From contig JAGYLR010000012.1 of assembly GCA_018400895.1 (NCBI GenBank), positions 1-14,257 on the forward strand: a stretch of 14,257 nt of DNA, read 5' to 3'. Positions 1-5,434 of this stretch are shown here, one piece after another. The stretch's first letter is position 1. Every line of letters starts with the position of its first letter. The notes under the pieces are model-generated. The model was not told the origin of the DNA. It ran no database searches and saw only the letters and a program-made list of their open reading frames with translations. The translations under genes were made by a program, and so were the position numbers. Source of the stretch: a bacterium. GTDB taxonomy: Bacteria > Patescibacteriota > Minisyncoccia > Minisyncoccales > PWPS01.

Positions 1-54
1 AGAACAGATCCCCCTTTTTAGTTTTCTTTTTTTGTGACAGATTTTACACCTCAT
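1..54 (-). CDS. N-terminal fragment of a small Cys-rich (CxxC) protein, cut by window edge
   Basis: Only the first 18 codons are present; the frame is open to the left edge. The start reads MRCKICHKKRKLKRG, followed by ICS, so it has a CxxC pair and a third Cys in a Lys/Arg-rich context. This fits the zinc-knuckle start of small phage HNH or zinc-ribbon proteins, but no domain can be proven from 18 residues. A promoter-like sequence lies just upstream at 86-114, in the same orientation. A CTCCTT on the plus strand (AAGGAG in the message) lies at 74-79, but 19 bases from the ATG is too far for a normal Shine-Dalgarno. The start and function are tentative. Confidence 0.4.
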   Translation of the reverse strand, partial: MRCKICHKKRKLKRGICS

Positions 55-85
55 TAGTATTGTTTCTTTATTTCTCCTTGTTTTT

Positions 86-114
86 AGTTTAATCTATTAT
101 CGTTTTAATGTCAA
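86..114 (-). promoter_or_regulatory. Putative leftward sigma70-type promoter
   Basis: Read on the minus strand, TTGACA (109-114) is followed by a 17-base spacer and TAAACT (86-91). The -35 is a perfect consensus and the -10 matches TATAAT at four of six positions. It lies beyond the 174-208 stem-loop and before the leftward CxxC ORF, a sensible place for a new transcription unit. Sequence-only prediction. Confidence 0.45.
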
Positions 115-173
115 ACCTGTAACATTTTAGTATTTTTTACGTCTACTTATATAAGAACTAAACTTTGTTTTGT

Positions 174-208
174 ACTGAGCCGTGTCCAATAATGGTGGCT
201 CAGTTTTT
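174..208 (+). terminator. Stem-loop terminator, strongest in the rightward sense
   Basis: ACTGAGCC (174-181) pairs perfectly with GGCTCAGT (197-204) and runs into five T residues (204-208), the classic Rho-independent layout on the plus strand. The loop has a small inner CCA/TGG pairing. On the minus strand the stem sits six bases past the stop of the 114-aa gene. There it lacks a T-tract, so it would be a weaker end or processing point for the leftward replication transcript. It may serve convergent transcripts, but no plus-strand gene to its left is visible. Confidence 0.65.
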
Positions 209-209
209 A

Positions 210-554
210 TTAAAGTAATCCTTCTTGGGTGTATTTGCTCTTTTGTCCTTGTAATACTTTATTATGTCCTTGTTGTTGTTCTTCTTCTTCCAAAGTTTGA
301 TTATTTGTTCCATTGTTTTTAGGTTCTCTTTGAAAGTGCTGACTACGCACCTTGTTTATAGTTTGCATTATTTCTTTGTTTGTTTTTCTTGCACTAGATA
401 GTGCTTCTTCTGCCATTTTTAGCAAGATATCACATTCTCCTCCCTCGTCATATAATATCTTTAAACAATTTTTACTACGATCTATACACGCTTTCCTATA
501 TTCTTCAGGATATATTTTTTCACCTTTTTTAATTTTGTTCAGTATTGTGTACAT
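210..554 (-). CDS. Hypothetical charged protein at the end of the replication operon (114 aa)
   Basis: The gene starts at an ATG inside the 3' end of the helicase gene (26-base overlap), so translation is probably coupled to it. The product is highly charged. Residues 1-65 look helical with two Cys (CIDRSKNC), and the C-terminal third (from about residue 77) is Gln/Glu/Asn-rich with a run of EEEEQQQ, likely disordered. There is no signal peptide or membrane segment. I do not recognise the family. Its position directly after the replisome organiser and helicase suggests an accessory DNA-metabolism role such as a loader or binding partner, but that rests on context only. Confidence 0.7.
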   Translation of the reverse strand: MYTILNKIKKGEKIYPEEYRKACIDRSKNCLKILYDEGGECDILLKMAEEALSSARKTNKEIMQTINKVRSQHFQREPKNNGTNNQTLEEEEQQQGHNKVLQGQKSKYTQEGLL

Positions 555-1431
555 AATCTATTTCAAAATATCTATTATTTTTAAACATTAAGTAGAAGCT
601 ACCAAGTTTTCCCCCTTTTCTATTTTTTTGAACACTTATTTTAGTTTTATCGGTTATATTTATTCCACCATCATTGTCTTCTTCTACTACTCGCCAGATG
701 ACTATTACGCTATCACTTTCTTGTCCTATAAAAGATGCATCCCGTATATCTGATATTTTAGGCATATTCTGAATGTCTATATGTTTTATATGTGCTACTA
801 AAAATATACATACATCCCACTTTTGAGCTATCTCTCTTATTCTTCTGATAGTATTACCAACCAGTAAATCATATCTATGGTTTGAAATCATTGGCACAAT
901 GTGGTGTAAGTGATCTATAAATACAACTTTTGTTCCATATTTCCCTATTGCTTCTACTATTCTTTGTTCTATCCAATCTACTTGCTTGTTTGTTATATAT
1001 TTCGGAGTTAATGCGTAGGGCGGTTTTTCACCTATACTAACAAACTTATCTACAAGTTCTGGGGCAGAGTCCTCAAATGAAAACCAGAGTGGATTGTAAT
1101 CTTTGAGGCGGATTGTCAATTCTAGACAGAAAGAAGTTTTACCTTGACCTGTTGCTGCGGTAATTGTAACTACTTGCCCCTCACGAAATCCTGTGAGCAT
1201 ATCATCTAACTTTTTATATCCGCTATATATTTTTGTTCCCGTGTCTTCTTCTTTTAAGTGTGCAATGTCTTCAAATGTTACCACCTCGTCGTCCCCGGAA
1301 TATCTTTTCATCTTCTCCTTCATTTCCTCAATTCTTTTAATGCGAGATAGTGCTGGGTTTATTCTTTTTTCCTCTTCTTCAATATCTTTTATTATTCTAT
1401 TTATTTTGTCTTCTTGTTTAGAAAATATCAT
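529..1431 (-). CDS. DnaB-family replicative helicase (RecA-like ATPase), short form
   Basis: A 300-aa protein with the RecA-fold ATPase core of DnaB-type helicases. The Walker A is ATGQGKTS (93-100), the Walker B is VVFID (169-173), and a VAHIKH segment (212-217) lies where DnaB motif H3 does. The DnaB signature IRDASFIGQESDSVIVIW (229-246) follows, with a basic KNRKGGKLG (269-277) near the arginine-finger region. The usual N-terminal DnaB domain is missing. Instead there are about 60 residues of charged, probably coiled-coil sequence, so it resembles the compact helicases of small phages. Its ATG follows the replisome organiser stop with no gap. The likely job is a hexameric 5'-3' helicase at the phage fork. 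A RadA/KaiC-like ATPase is the alternative, but the ASFIGQESD signature favours DnaB. Confidence 0.9.
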   Translation of the reverse strand: MIFSKQEDKINRIIKDIEEEEKRINPALSRIKRIEEMKEKMKRYSGDDEVVTFEDIAHLKEEDTGTKIYSGYKKLDDMLTGFREGQVVTITAATGQGKTSFCLELTIRLKDYNPLWFSFEDSAPELVDKFVSIGEKPPYALTPKYITNKQVDWIEQRIVEAIGKYGTKVVFIDHLHHIVPMISNHRYDLLVGNTIRRIREIAQKWDVCIFLVAHIKHIDIQNMPKISDIRDASFIGQESDSVIVIWRVVEEDNDGGINITDKTKISVQKNRKGGKLGSFYLMFKNNRYFEIDYVHNTEQN

Positions 1432-2112
1432 TTAATTAGATGTTATATCAAAGTTTTTTTTCTTGGTTTTTATCTCATCTTCCCACCTTCTTTGGTTAAG
1501 GAAGGTTGAAGGGTTTGGTATGTAAGCACCATTGTCCTTTTTCCATTGATCTGTTTGTTTGTATTTTTTGACTCCTTCAATTATTTCTTTTAAGAGAGAT
1601 TTATCTGGTTTTATCTTTTTAAACGTGCTTATAGCAACTACCTTACCCACCTTCTTTGGATAGATTGACCAGAATTGGTCAAAGAGATCGTTCTTTGTAG
1701 GTGATACTTGTCTATCCTTATCTAATCTAACCTTATCTAACCTAACCTGTGGCAACCGTTGGTTGTCATTTGGTATACCAACAACATTATTAGATAACAA
1801 TTTAAGTTCTTTCTCATACTCTTTGAGATATTTACTAGGACTATATCTATCATTTCTTATATAATTATTTTCTTTCCAATCTGATACTATCAACACCCTA
1901 TCATCAAAAACATGGACAAGTCCTTTTGCTTGTAGAATTTTCAAGTCATCAGGTTTGCTTTCTGTCATTCTCATTACAACAAAGTGTTCACAAAAACCAT
2001 CATCATCTGCATTCATCCCTATATGAAAATAAAGATTTTGAGTAGATTGTGGCATCATCAAAAACTTACTTGAGTTTGTTATCGTTTTGGAAAACATCCG
2101 TTTTTGAGCCAT
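1432..2112 (-). CDS. Phage replisome organiser / replication initiation protein
   Basis: A 226-aa protein of the common phage family beginning like MAQKRMFSKTITNSSKFL, with the signatures MNADDDGF (33-40) and ENNYIRNDRYSPSKY (81-95) in the N-terminal winged-helix-like half. A linker with the repeat VRLDK-VRLDK-DR (123-134) follows. The C-terminal domain has FDQFWSIYPKKVGK (144-157) and YIPNPSTFLNQRRWEDE (197-213). In this family the N-terminal half binds origin DNA and the C-terminal part recruits the helicase (established for relatives, inferred here). The helicase gene follows directly. The repeated linker is encoded by tandem 15-base repeats, which may be the origin. No SD is seen; the leader is AT-rich. 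Confidence 0.88.
   Translation of the reverse strand: MAQKRMFSKTITNSSKFLMMPQSTQNLYFHIGMNADDDGFCEHFVVMRMTESKPDDLKILQAKGLVHVFDDRVLIVSDWKENNYIRNDRYSPSKYLKEYEKELKLLSNNVVGIPNDNQRLPQVRLDKVRLDKDRQVSPTKNDLFDQFWSIYPKKVGKVVAISTFKKIKPDKSLLKEIIEGVKKYKQTDQWKKDNGAYIPNPSTFLNQRRWEDEIKTKKKNFDITSN
1716..1781. other. Candidate replication origin: tandem repeats and palindromes inside the initiator gene
   Basis: Two direct copies of a 15-base unit (CCTTATCTAAYCTAA on the plus strand) occupy 1716-1745. They are followed by an inverted repeat CAACC-GTT-GGTTG (1753-1765) and a perfect 12-base palindrome TTGGTATACCAA (1770-1781). A TTATCTAA core also occurs in the opposite orientation near 1793-1800. Many phages (lambda O is the classic case) keep their origin as iterons inside the initiator gene. 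The repeats encode the VRLDK linker, so coding constraint alone could also explain them. Confidence 0.4.
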
Positions 2113-2173
2113 AGTTCTATTTAATTAAATAATAACTTTTGATCTATTATTCGTCTTTTCATAACACTAACAA

Positions 2174-2234
2174 CCAAAAGAGAGTAGAGGACTGACAAGG
2201 CTCGCAAGAGACCAAATCCTCTACTCTCTGTTGG
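2174..2234 (-). ncRNA. Large stem-loop between accessory and replication genes
   Basis: A perfect 13-bp stem (2179-2191 with 2217-2229) is extended outward, past one mismatch, by four more pairs (2174-2177 with 2231-2234). The loop carries an inner hairpin (2199-2203 with 2208-2213, one bulged base) whose four-base loop reads GCAA on the plus strand, a GNRA tetraloop. Read on the minus strand the outer stem runs into TTTT, so it could attenuate transcription from the 118-aa gene into the replisome organiser gene. It could also be an origin-associated or independent structured RNA. The functional strand is uncertain: the genes argue for minus, the GNRA loop for plus. Confidence 0.6.
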
Positions 2235-2279
2235 CAATTAAGTATTAAATTATATCTTGCGATTTTTGTCATAGTTTAA

Positions 2280-2636
2280 TTATACCCCTTTATTTTTCTT
2301 AGTCAAGCGATCTTGTTCCTCTTGATATTCTATAAGTGCGTCTAAACTTGGGAATGGTATGTGGAGGTGATACTTCTCTCCTAATTGTCGGTTAATAACT
2401 TCAAATGTCTTGTTTATTTGCTCGGTTGTTAGTTCTGTTGTGGATCTAGTCCCAAACATTGCTTCTTGTAATTCACGCCATATAAGCTCTTTAATAAGTG
2501 TCTCCGTCCACCAAAGTTCAAAGTCTTGTCGGAGTGTTTTTTGTACTGTCCACCCATTTCTATTTAACTCTTCTGCCATTAGTCGGAATAAGAGATGTAA
2601 TGCGCGGTTTTGTTGTGGGCTTCTTTTCTTTTTCAT
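2280..2636 (-). CDS. Conserved phage protein, possibly NinB-like (118 aa)
   Basis: The start at 2636 is chosen because its ATG overlaps the TGA of the upstream membrane-protein gene (ATGA). A longer frame from 2666 would run back into that gene. The product has a familiar phage signature: a basic start with SPQQNRALHLLF (6-17), a helical middle, then STTELTTEQINKTFEVINRQ and LGEKYHLHIPFPS. Proteins of this kind sit beside replication and recombination genes in many phages and are often left unnamed. The S-x-x-QN-R/K-x-L start recalls NinB-type recombination-mediator proteins, but similarity to NinB is inferred from short motifs only. It is translationally coupled to its upstream neighbours. 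Confidence 0.75.
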   Translation of the reverse strand: MKKKRSPQQNRALHLLFRLMAEELNRNGWTVQKTLRQDFELWWTETLIKELIWRELQEAMFGTRSTTELTTEQINKTFEVINRQLGEKYHLHIPFPSLDALIEYQEEQDRLTKKNKGV

Positions 2637-2839
2637 ATTTCCATATCCACCCCCAGTTCCCCACAAAATTCTACTTGCTCTGGTGTGAGATAGTGATTAT
2701 ATCTTGTTTCCTCCCACTCTTTCCACATAATACAATCATTTCTTGACTCTTTTTTTATTGCGCTGGCAAATGCTATTGCGATGATATATATAAACACCAC
2801 CATTAACACAATTATTGTTATTGCTCTTTTAATACTCAT
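2633..2839 (-). CDS. Small single-pass membrane protein (68 aa)
   Basis: MSIKRA is followed by a strongly hydrophobic stretch (about residues 7-28, rich in Ile/Val/Phe/Ala), then a charged tail of about 40 residues with KKESRND and two Cys. One basic residue pair precedes the segment, which fits a signal-anchor. The start overlaps the stop of the 77-aa gene and the stop overlaps the start of the 118-aa gene (both ATGA), so it belongs to one coupled operon. Holins and superinfection-exclusion proteins can look like this, but the replication-side position gives no support for lysis. Function unknown. Confidence 0.7.
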   Translation of the reverse strand: MSIKRAITIIVLMVVFIYIIAIAFASAIKKESRNDCIMWKEWEETRYNHYLTPEQVEFCGELGVDMEI

Positions 2840-3069
2840 ACTTTTGTTAATAATTTATACCACTTTTGAATGACCTTTACTTGCTCGTGAATTATGTTGT
2901 TTTTTATTTCTATCTGCTCAATTAAATCTTCCCTGTTTAGCTTCTCGTAATCTGGTGATTCTCTTCTGCCCTCTGGACCTGCAAGATATACTTTTAACAT
3001 AGTTACCAAAATATCTGTTCTCTGCTCGTGTCCTATGTCTTTTAAGAACTTGTATATTATTTCTCTCAT
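2836..3069 (-). CDS. Hypothetical protein (77 aa)
   Basis: A small charged, mostly helical protein without a membrane segment. The N-terminal half (MREIIYKFLKDIGHEQ) is followed by a loop with GPEGRRESPDYEKL. The end (NREDLIEQIEIKNNIIHEQ) is predicted helical and may form a coiled coil. It lies four bases after the 49-aa gene and overlaps the next gene by four bases, so it is coupled in the operon from the 3368-3396 promoter. No family recognised. Confidence 0.7.
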   Translation of the reverse strand: MREIIYKFLKDIGHEQRTDILVTMLKVYLAGPEGRRESPDYEKLNREDLIEQIEIKNNIIHEQVKVIQKWYKLLTKV

Positions 3070-3073
3070 TGTT

Positions 3074-3223
3074 TTATTTTGATATGTTTTTAATCTCTTC
3101 TACAAGCCACACAATTTTTTCATTGTCGTTCATACCCTCTGGGGCTTTGTCTAAGCTCCCACCTTTTTCTGTCAGATGTTCTACTAACTGTTCTATTATT
3201 TCTTCATTTATTTTGTTGCTCAT
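3074..3223 (-). CDS. Hypothetical small acidic protein (49 aa)
   Basis: The frame runs from MSNKINEEIIEQLVEHL to VWLVEEIKNISK, with a middle loop of KGGSLDKAPEGMND. It is a compact helix-loop-helix by appearance, with no Cys and no membrane segment. The ATG overlaps the end of the upstream 43-aa gene (3204-3223) in a different frame and the stop is four bases before the next ATG. This packing, plus codon use like its neighbours, argues that it is translated. Function not recognised. Confidence 0.6.
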   Translation of the reverse strand: MSNKINEEIIEQLVEHLTEKGGSLDKAPEGMNDNEKIVWLVEEIKNISK

Positions 3224-3335
3224 AAGAATTTAACATAATTACTAATAACTCTACCCTTTCTTCTGGGATTTTATAAACATCATACTCCCACGCTACACGG
3301 TGGTATTCTAACCATTTTTTTATTATGTCTTCCAT
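3204..3335 (-). CDS. Hypothetical small protein, first gene after the second leftward promoter (43 aa)
   Basis: MEDIIKKWLEYHRVAWEYD begins a 43-residue product ending LNSYEQQNK. It is amphipathic helical with three Trp/Tyr-rich stretches. It is the first ORF downstream of the promoter at 3368-3396, with a short AT-rich leader (TTTTTAT just before the ATG) and no SD. It overlaps the next ORF by 20 bases in another frame. No family recognised; too short for a motif-based guess. Confidence 0.55.
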   Translation of the reverse strand: MEDIIKKWLEYHRVAWEYDVYKIPEERVELLVIMLNSYEQQNK

Positions 3336-3367
3336 ATTTTTATTTTTGATTTGTATTTGACACTTTA

Positions 3368-3396
3368 AAGATAGCATACTCTTAAATAAAAGTCAA
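3368..3396 (-). promoter_or_regulatory. Leftward promoter with extended -10
   Basis: On the minus strand TTGACT (3391-3396), a 17-base spacer, and TATCTT (3368-3373) preceded by TGC form an extended -10 promoter. It resembles the control-region promoter at 5789-5816: both start TTGACTT and both have ATGCTAT over the -10. It would drive the 43-aa gene and the genes leftward through replication. Confidence 0.65.
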
Positions 3397-3409
3397 GTTC
3401 TATCTAAAC

Positions 3410-3427
3410 TGTGCAACCCCTTGCACA
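3410..3427. promoter_or_regulatory. Inverted repeat upstream of the leftward promoter (operator or short hairpin)
   Basis: TGTGCAA (3410-3416) and TTGCACA (3421-3427) are perfect 7-base arms around CCCC. The site ends 14 bases upstream of the -35 box and begins just after the stop of the 30-aa gene. It could be a dimeric regulator site for the promoter or a weak terminator for the upstream genes. No T-tract follows on the minus strand, which favours an operator. Confidence 0.5.
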
Positions 3428-3428
3428 A

Positions 3429-3521
3429 TTAAAATGTAGTAAAAAGTGCTATTAGATATACTGAATACAACAACGTTAGAATAACTGCAATAATAAATAT
3501 ATGATATTTTTTAAAAGCCAT
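3429..3521 (-). CDS. Tiny membrane peptide (30 aa)
   Basis: MAFKKYH is followed by a continuous hydrophobic stretch to the C-terminus (Ile/Val/Leu/Phe-rich, about residues 8-29), a single transmembrane span with a basic N-terminal flank. Its ATG lies inside the end of the upstream 49-aa gene (11-base overlap), so coupling is plausible. Tiny membrane peptides are common in phages as toxins, holin-like or exclusion peptides. Nothing here selects among these. Shortness lowers confidence. Confidence 0.45.
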   Translation of the reverse strand: MAFKKYHIFIIAVILTLLYSVYLIALFTTF

Positions 3522-3660
3522 AATAATTTAACAATTCTATTGTTTTTTTATTTATTTCTTTGACCTTTTTATATTCTCTTCTTTTCCTTGCTCTCTCTTC
3601 TCTTAATTTCATTTTCTCATCAAACCTATTAGAAAAATAGTGTTTTGTTTCAATAGTCAT
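3511..3660 (-). CDS. Hypothetical highly basic helical protein (49 aa)
   Basis: MTIETKHYFSNRFDEKMK leads into a Lys/Arg/Glu-rich helix (LREERARKRREYKKVKE) and ends ELLNYYGF. The strong positive charge suggests nucleic-acid or ribosome contact, but no motif proves this. It follows the 99-aa gene by eight bases and overlaps the 30-aa membrane peptide. No SD; the leader is TTTAAAAT. Confidence 0.5.
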   Translation of the reverse strand: MTIETKHYFSNRFDEKMKLREERARKRREYKKVKEINKKTIELLNYYGF

Positions 3661-3668
3661 ATTTTAAA

Positions 3669-3968
3669 CTATCCTATAACTCTAAAACAAGTATTTCTGT
3701 CTTTTAATTTTAACTTTAAATACTTGTTGAAAAAATCTCTTTGTGTCAAGTTCATAAAGACAAAACCGTTTTCAATTTTTCCAAAACTATTTTTTAGATA
3801 TAATCTTTTTTCATAATCATCTTTATTCCACCTCGGTAGAAACACCTCCGCTTGTAGAATGTCTTTTAGCTTGTCTAGTGTTTCCCTTGTTATGTTTATT
3901 GTTTGTCTATAACAAGTTCCGTCTTTATCCCATTGTCTTTGATAATTAATAACAAACTCTTTTTTCAT
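3669..3968 (-). CDS. Hypothetical protein with module-type leader (99 aa)
   Basis: The start at 3968 (MKKEFVINYQRQ) is preferred over an in-frame TTG at 3995. The ATG is preceded by the AT-rich leader and a GGTTGG motif at the same 23-base distance seen before other left-arm genes, and the TTG would lie inside that motif. The sequence is mixed alpha/beta, with a basic C-terminus (LKLKLKDRNTCFRVIG) and NLTQRDFFNKY. No membrane segment. Family not recognised; an early accessory phage protein by position. Confidence 0.65.
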   Translation of the reverse strand: MKKEFVINYQRQWDKDGTCYRQTINITRETLDKLKDILQAEVFLPRWNKDDYEKRLYLKNSFGKIENGFVFMNLTQRDFFNKYLKLKLKDRNTCFRVIG

Positions 3969-3991
3969 AATTTTTATTATTACTTTATAAT

Positions 3992-3997
3992 CCAACC
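3992..3997 (-). promoter_or_regulatory. Start-associated motif, variant GGTTGG
   Basis: On the minus strand AAAAGGTTGG precedes the 99-aa gene, with 23 bases between the motif and its ATG. It is the divergent member of the GGTCGG series and overlaps the end of the 49-aa gene upstream. No stem-loop accompanies this copy. Confidence 0.4.
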
Positions 3998-3999
3998 TT

Positions 4000-4149
4000 T
4001 TACTCTTCTACCCCTGCCCACTCCAACAACTCAATATCTCCTTTGTCTATAAAATCCCTTAAACTCTGCAATTCTGCTATCTCGTCATAACTTATACTTT
4101 CTTCTCTTATATACTCCCTTAATTCTTCTAGTCTTTTTTTTGTGTCCAT
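4000..4149 (-). CDS. Hypothetical small acidic protein (49 aa)
   Basis: The product runs MDTKKRLEELREYIREES, then SYDEIAELQSLRDFID, ending LLEWAGVEE. It is a strongly acidic, helical mini-protein. Support for translation comes from the full start-associated module upstream: stem-loop 4197-4223 and GGTCGG at 4174-4179, 24 bases before the ATG. The downstream 99-aa gene follows closely. Small acidic phage proteins of this size include DNA mimics and host inhibitors, but there is no direct evidence for that here. Confidence 0.6.
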   Translation of the reverse strand: MDTKKRLEELREYIREESISYDEIAELQSLRDFIDKGDIELLEWAGVEE

Positions 4150-4173
4150 AACTTAATTACTTTAATTATTACT

Positions 4174-4223
4174 CCGACCTTTAAACCCCTCCTTATCCTT
4201 GCCCACTTCTTTAATGAGCAAGG
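4174..4223 (-). promoter_or_regulatory. Start-associated module: stem-loop plus GGTCGG
   Basis: A 9-bp stem (4197-4205 with 4215-4223) is followed on the minus strand by ATAAGGAGGGG, then AAAGGTCGG (core 4174-4179), then 24 AT-rich bases to the 49-aa gene start. One stem position is C against A on the plus strand but G-U on the minus strand, pointing to a minus-strand RNA. Confidence 0.6.
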
Positions 4224-4233
4224 TAAAGAGATG

Positions 4234-4301
4234 TTAGCTTAACATATCTCTCAATCCCTCTACTCCTCCGTCTACTTCCTCTAACCACTTAATTTTTTCA
4301 T
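4234..4301 (-). pseudogene. Possible 22-aa ORF broken, or slipping, at an A6 run
   Basis: The ATG at 4301 has the full module leader (GGTCGA 22 bases upstream, stem-loop 4351-4372), yet the frame stops after MKKLSG. Re-reading one base in the A6 run right after the ATG gives MKKIKWLEEVDGGVEGL and on to a stop at 4234, with 22 residues. This could be a homopolymer error in the sequence, a real mutation, or programmed -1 slippage. The short size keeps confidence low. Confidence 0.35.
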
Positions 4302-4323
4302 ATTTTTTTATTTTAACTAATAA

Positions 4324-4372
4324 TCGACCTTTTTAAATTGTATCCCTATCCTTGCCTCCATAAAGAGGCAAG
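4324..4372 (-). promoter_or_regulatory. Start-associated module: stem-loop plus GGTCGA
   Basis: A perfect 8-bp stem CTTGCCTC / GAGGCAAG (4351-4358 with 4365-4372) is followed on the minus strand by GATAGGG and AAAAAGGTCGA (core 4324-4329), 22 bases before an ATG at 4301. The loop reads TTTATG on the minus strand, as in the stem-loop at 5517-5539. Confidence 0.6.
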
Positions 4373-4384
4373 AGAGAGAGGCAA

Positions 4385-4765
4385 TCAGTATCCCAATATA
4401 GGCAAGTTTTGATTGTATTCCAAGTTATTTACTTCTTCTTGCATATACTCATCTCCTCCTCCGTTGTTCATCTCGTAGAAAAACTCTACAACTGCTTCCG
4501 AAAATTGCTCACATATCTCTTTATCTTTTTCTGTTAGCAAGTCTACGTCAAACATTCTTCCAGTAGTTATTCTTCCAGCTATTCCTCCTCCGAGATAATT
4601 TTGATTTGCACCAGCTATCAATTCTTCTCCTGCTTCTTCTACTGCCTCCATACTTTTGTCAGAAAATAGTCCACTAACATTTATTTTTAAAGTTCCTCCT
4701 CTATAACTAACATCACCCTCGATGATATTATCTCTTATATACTCTTTTATTTTTTCTTTTTTCAT
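4385..4765 (-). CDS. Hypothetical protein with Gly-rich centre (126 aa)
   Basis: The start MKKEKIKEYIRDNIIEG is preceded by a complete module: stem-loop, GGTCGG, then 23 bases. The middle holds GEELIAGANQNYLGGG and IAGRITTGRMFDVD, and the C-terminal part is acidic with NNGGGDEYMQEE. There are no Cys and no membrane segment. The region around residues 25-75 could form a small alpha/beta domain. I do not recognise it. It sits among other early accessory genes, so a host-takeover or regulatory role is possible but unproven. Confidence 0.75.
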   Translation of the reverse strand: MKKEKIKEYIRDNIIEGDVSYRGGTLKINVSGLFSDKSMEAVEEAGEELIAGANQNYLGGGIAGRITTGRMFDVDLLTEKDKEICEQFSEAVVEFFYEMNNGGGDEYMQEEVNNLEYNQNLPILGY

Positions 4766-4788
4766 ATTTTTAATTATTAATTTATTAA

Positions 4789-4849
4789 CCGACCTTTATA
4801 ACCCTCATTGCTACACCTAACCCCTTTAGGTGTAGTGTATCAAGGTTAT
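4789..4849 (-). promoter_or_regulatory. Start-associated module: two-part stem-loop plus GGTCGG
   Basis: A perfect 10-bp stem CTACACCTAA / TTAGGTGTAG (4811-4820 with 4826-4835) is enclosed by a second 6-bp stem ATAACC / GGTTAT (4798-4803 with 4844-4849). AAAGGTCGG (core 4789-4794) follows, 23 bases before the 126-aa gene start. The stem sequence is unrelated to the other modules while the flanks are alike. Confidence 0.65.
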
Positions 4850-4850
4850 T

Positions 4851-5033
4851 TTATATTTCTCTTAACTCTCTTGCTTTATTATTTATCGCCTCTCTCTTTC
4901 CATTTTCTCCAAATTGATTGCTATCCTCCTCGTATTTATCACTGTTGCAGTAGTTTTCCAGTGCCTCCCTTTCTTTTTCTGTAATGTGTCTCTCATTTTT
5001 TAACCCATTAATGTATTTTATCCAACTAAACAT
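4851..5033 (-). CDS. Hypothetical acidic protein (60 aa)
   Basis: The start at 5033 (MFSWIKYINGLKNERH) is preferred over an upstream in-frame ATG at 5099. The upstream choice would translate through the module (stem-loop 5074-5099 and GGTCGG 5055-5060), and the 5033 ATG has the standard 21-base spacing. The product has ITEKEREALENYC followed by a polar, Asn/Glu-rich C-terminus ending in KARELREI. No family recognised. Confidence 0.65.
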   Translation of the reverse strand: MFSWIKYINGLKNERHITEKEREALENYCNSDKYEEDSNQFGENGKREAINNKARELREI

Positions 5034-5054
5034 ATTTTTGTTTTTAACTAATAA

Positions 5055-5099
5055 CCGACCTTTTGCCCTATTCTTGCCTACCTTGTATAAGATAGGCAA
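5055..5099 (-). promoter_or_regulatory. Start-associated module: stem-loop plus GGTCGG
   Basis: An 11-bp stem (5074-5084 with 5089-5099) is followed on the minus strand by GAATAGGG and AAAAGGTCGG (core 5055-5060), 21 bases before the ATG at 5033. One stem pair is C against A on the plus strand but G-U on the minus strand, again supporting a minus-strand RNA. Confidence 0.65.
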
Positions 5100-5109
5100 T
5101 TTATAGAGT

Positions 5110-5412
5110 TTAGAAGTCTCGTATAATTATTCTGTCTGTATCTTCAATTTCAATGACTTGTGTTCTGTCTTCTAAATCTTCAAGTGTTTCAATGTCGTTA
5201 CAGTTTTCTTGTATTTCTTTCAAGTTTTTGTATTCTGTAAAATCGCAACATAAAGCGATAAAATCAAGCTCTGTTTCTTCTCCTGTGTCCTCTTCTATCA
5301 TCACAATATAATCAAATAATGCCTTTAACCCCTCACGGCTGAATTGCCCTCTTCTGTTTTCATATTTGCTAACCTCATATAAGAAGTCGTCACAAGATAG
5401 TGTTTTTTTCAT
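5110..5412 (-). CDS. Conserved phage/mobile-element hypothetical protein (100 aa)
   Basis: The product starts MKKTLSCDDFLYEVSKY and contains FSREGLKALFDYIVMIEEDT, then GEETELDFIALCCDFTEY, ending in IEIEDTDRIIIRDF. This layout (an F-S-x-E-G-L-x-A-L-F-D-Y block, an EEDTGEE block, an ALCC block and a beta-strand end) is one I recognise from many small acidic proteins of phages and plasmids across Firmicutes and other phyla. They are generally annotated as hypothetical. No reaction is known to me. It has a module leader (GGTCGG 22 bases before the ATG, stem-loop 5451-5486). Confidence 0.8.
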   Translation of the reverse strand: MKKTLSCDDFLYEVSKYENRRGQFSREGLKALFDYIVMIEEDTGEETELDFIALCCDFTEYKNLKEIQENCNDIETLEDLEDRTQVIEIEDTDRIIIRDF

Positions 5413-5434
5413 ATTTTTAACTATTACTTATTAA

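Noticed and set aside
2179..2229. Hammerhead-ribozyme resemblance (CTGA then a stem then AAA) in the large hairpin
   Set aside because: The conserved G of CUGANGA and the GAAA box are missing, and there are only two stems, not a three-way junction.
2159..2272. 37-codon minus-strand ORF from ATG 2272 across the large hairpin
   Set aside because: Most of it is just the translation of both hairpin arms, with Cys/Ser/Leu-rich odd composition. A leader peptide is possible but unsupported.
3357..3385. Plus-strand TTGACA at 3357-3362 as a rightward promoter
   Set aside because: No -10-like sequence at a 15-18 base spacing; it overlaps the leftward promoter and faces no plus-strand gene.
3969..3995. 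TTG start at 3995 for the 99-aa gene
   Set aside because: It lies within the start-associated motif; the ATG at 3968 has the standard leader spacing.
5034..5099. ATG start at 5099 for the 60-aa gene
   Set aside because: It would translate across the stem-loop and GGTCGG module, which in sister copies is non-coding.
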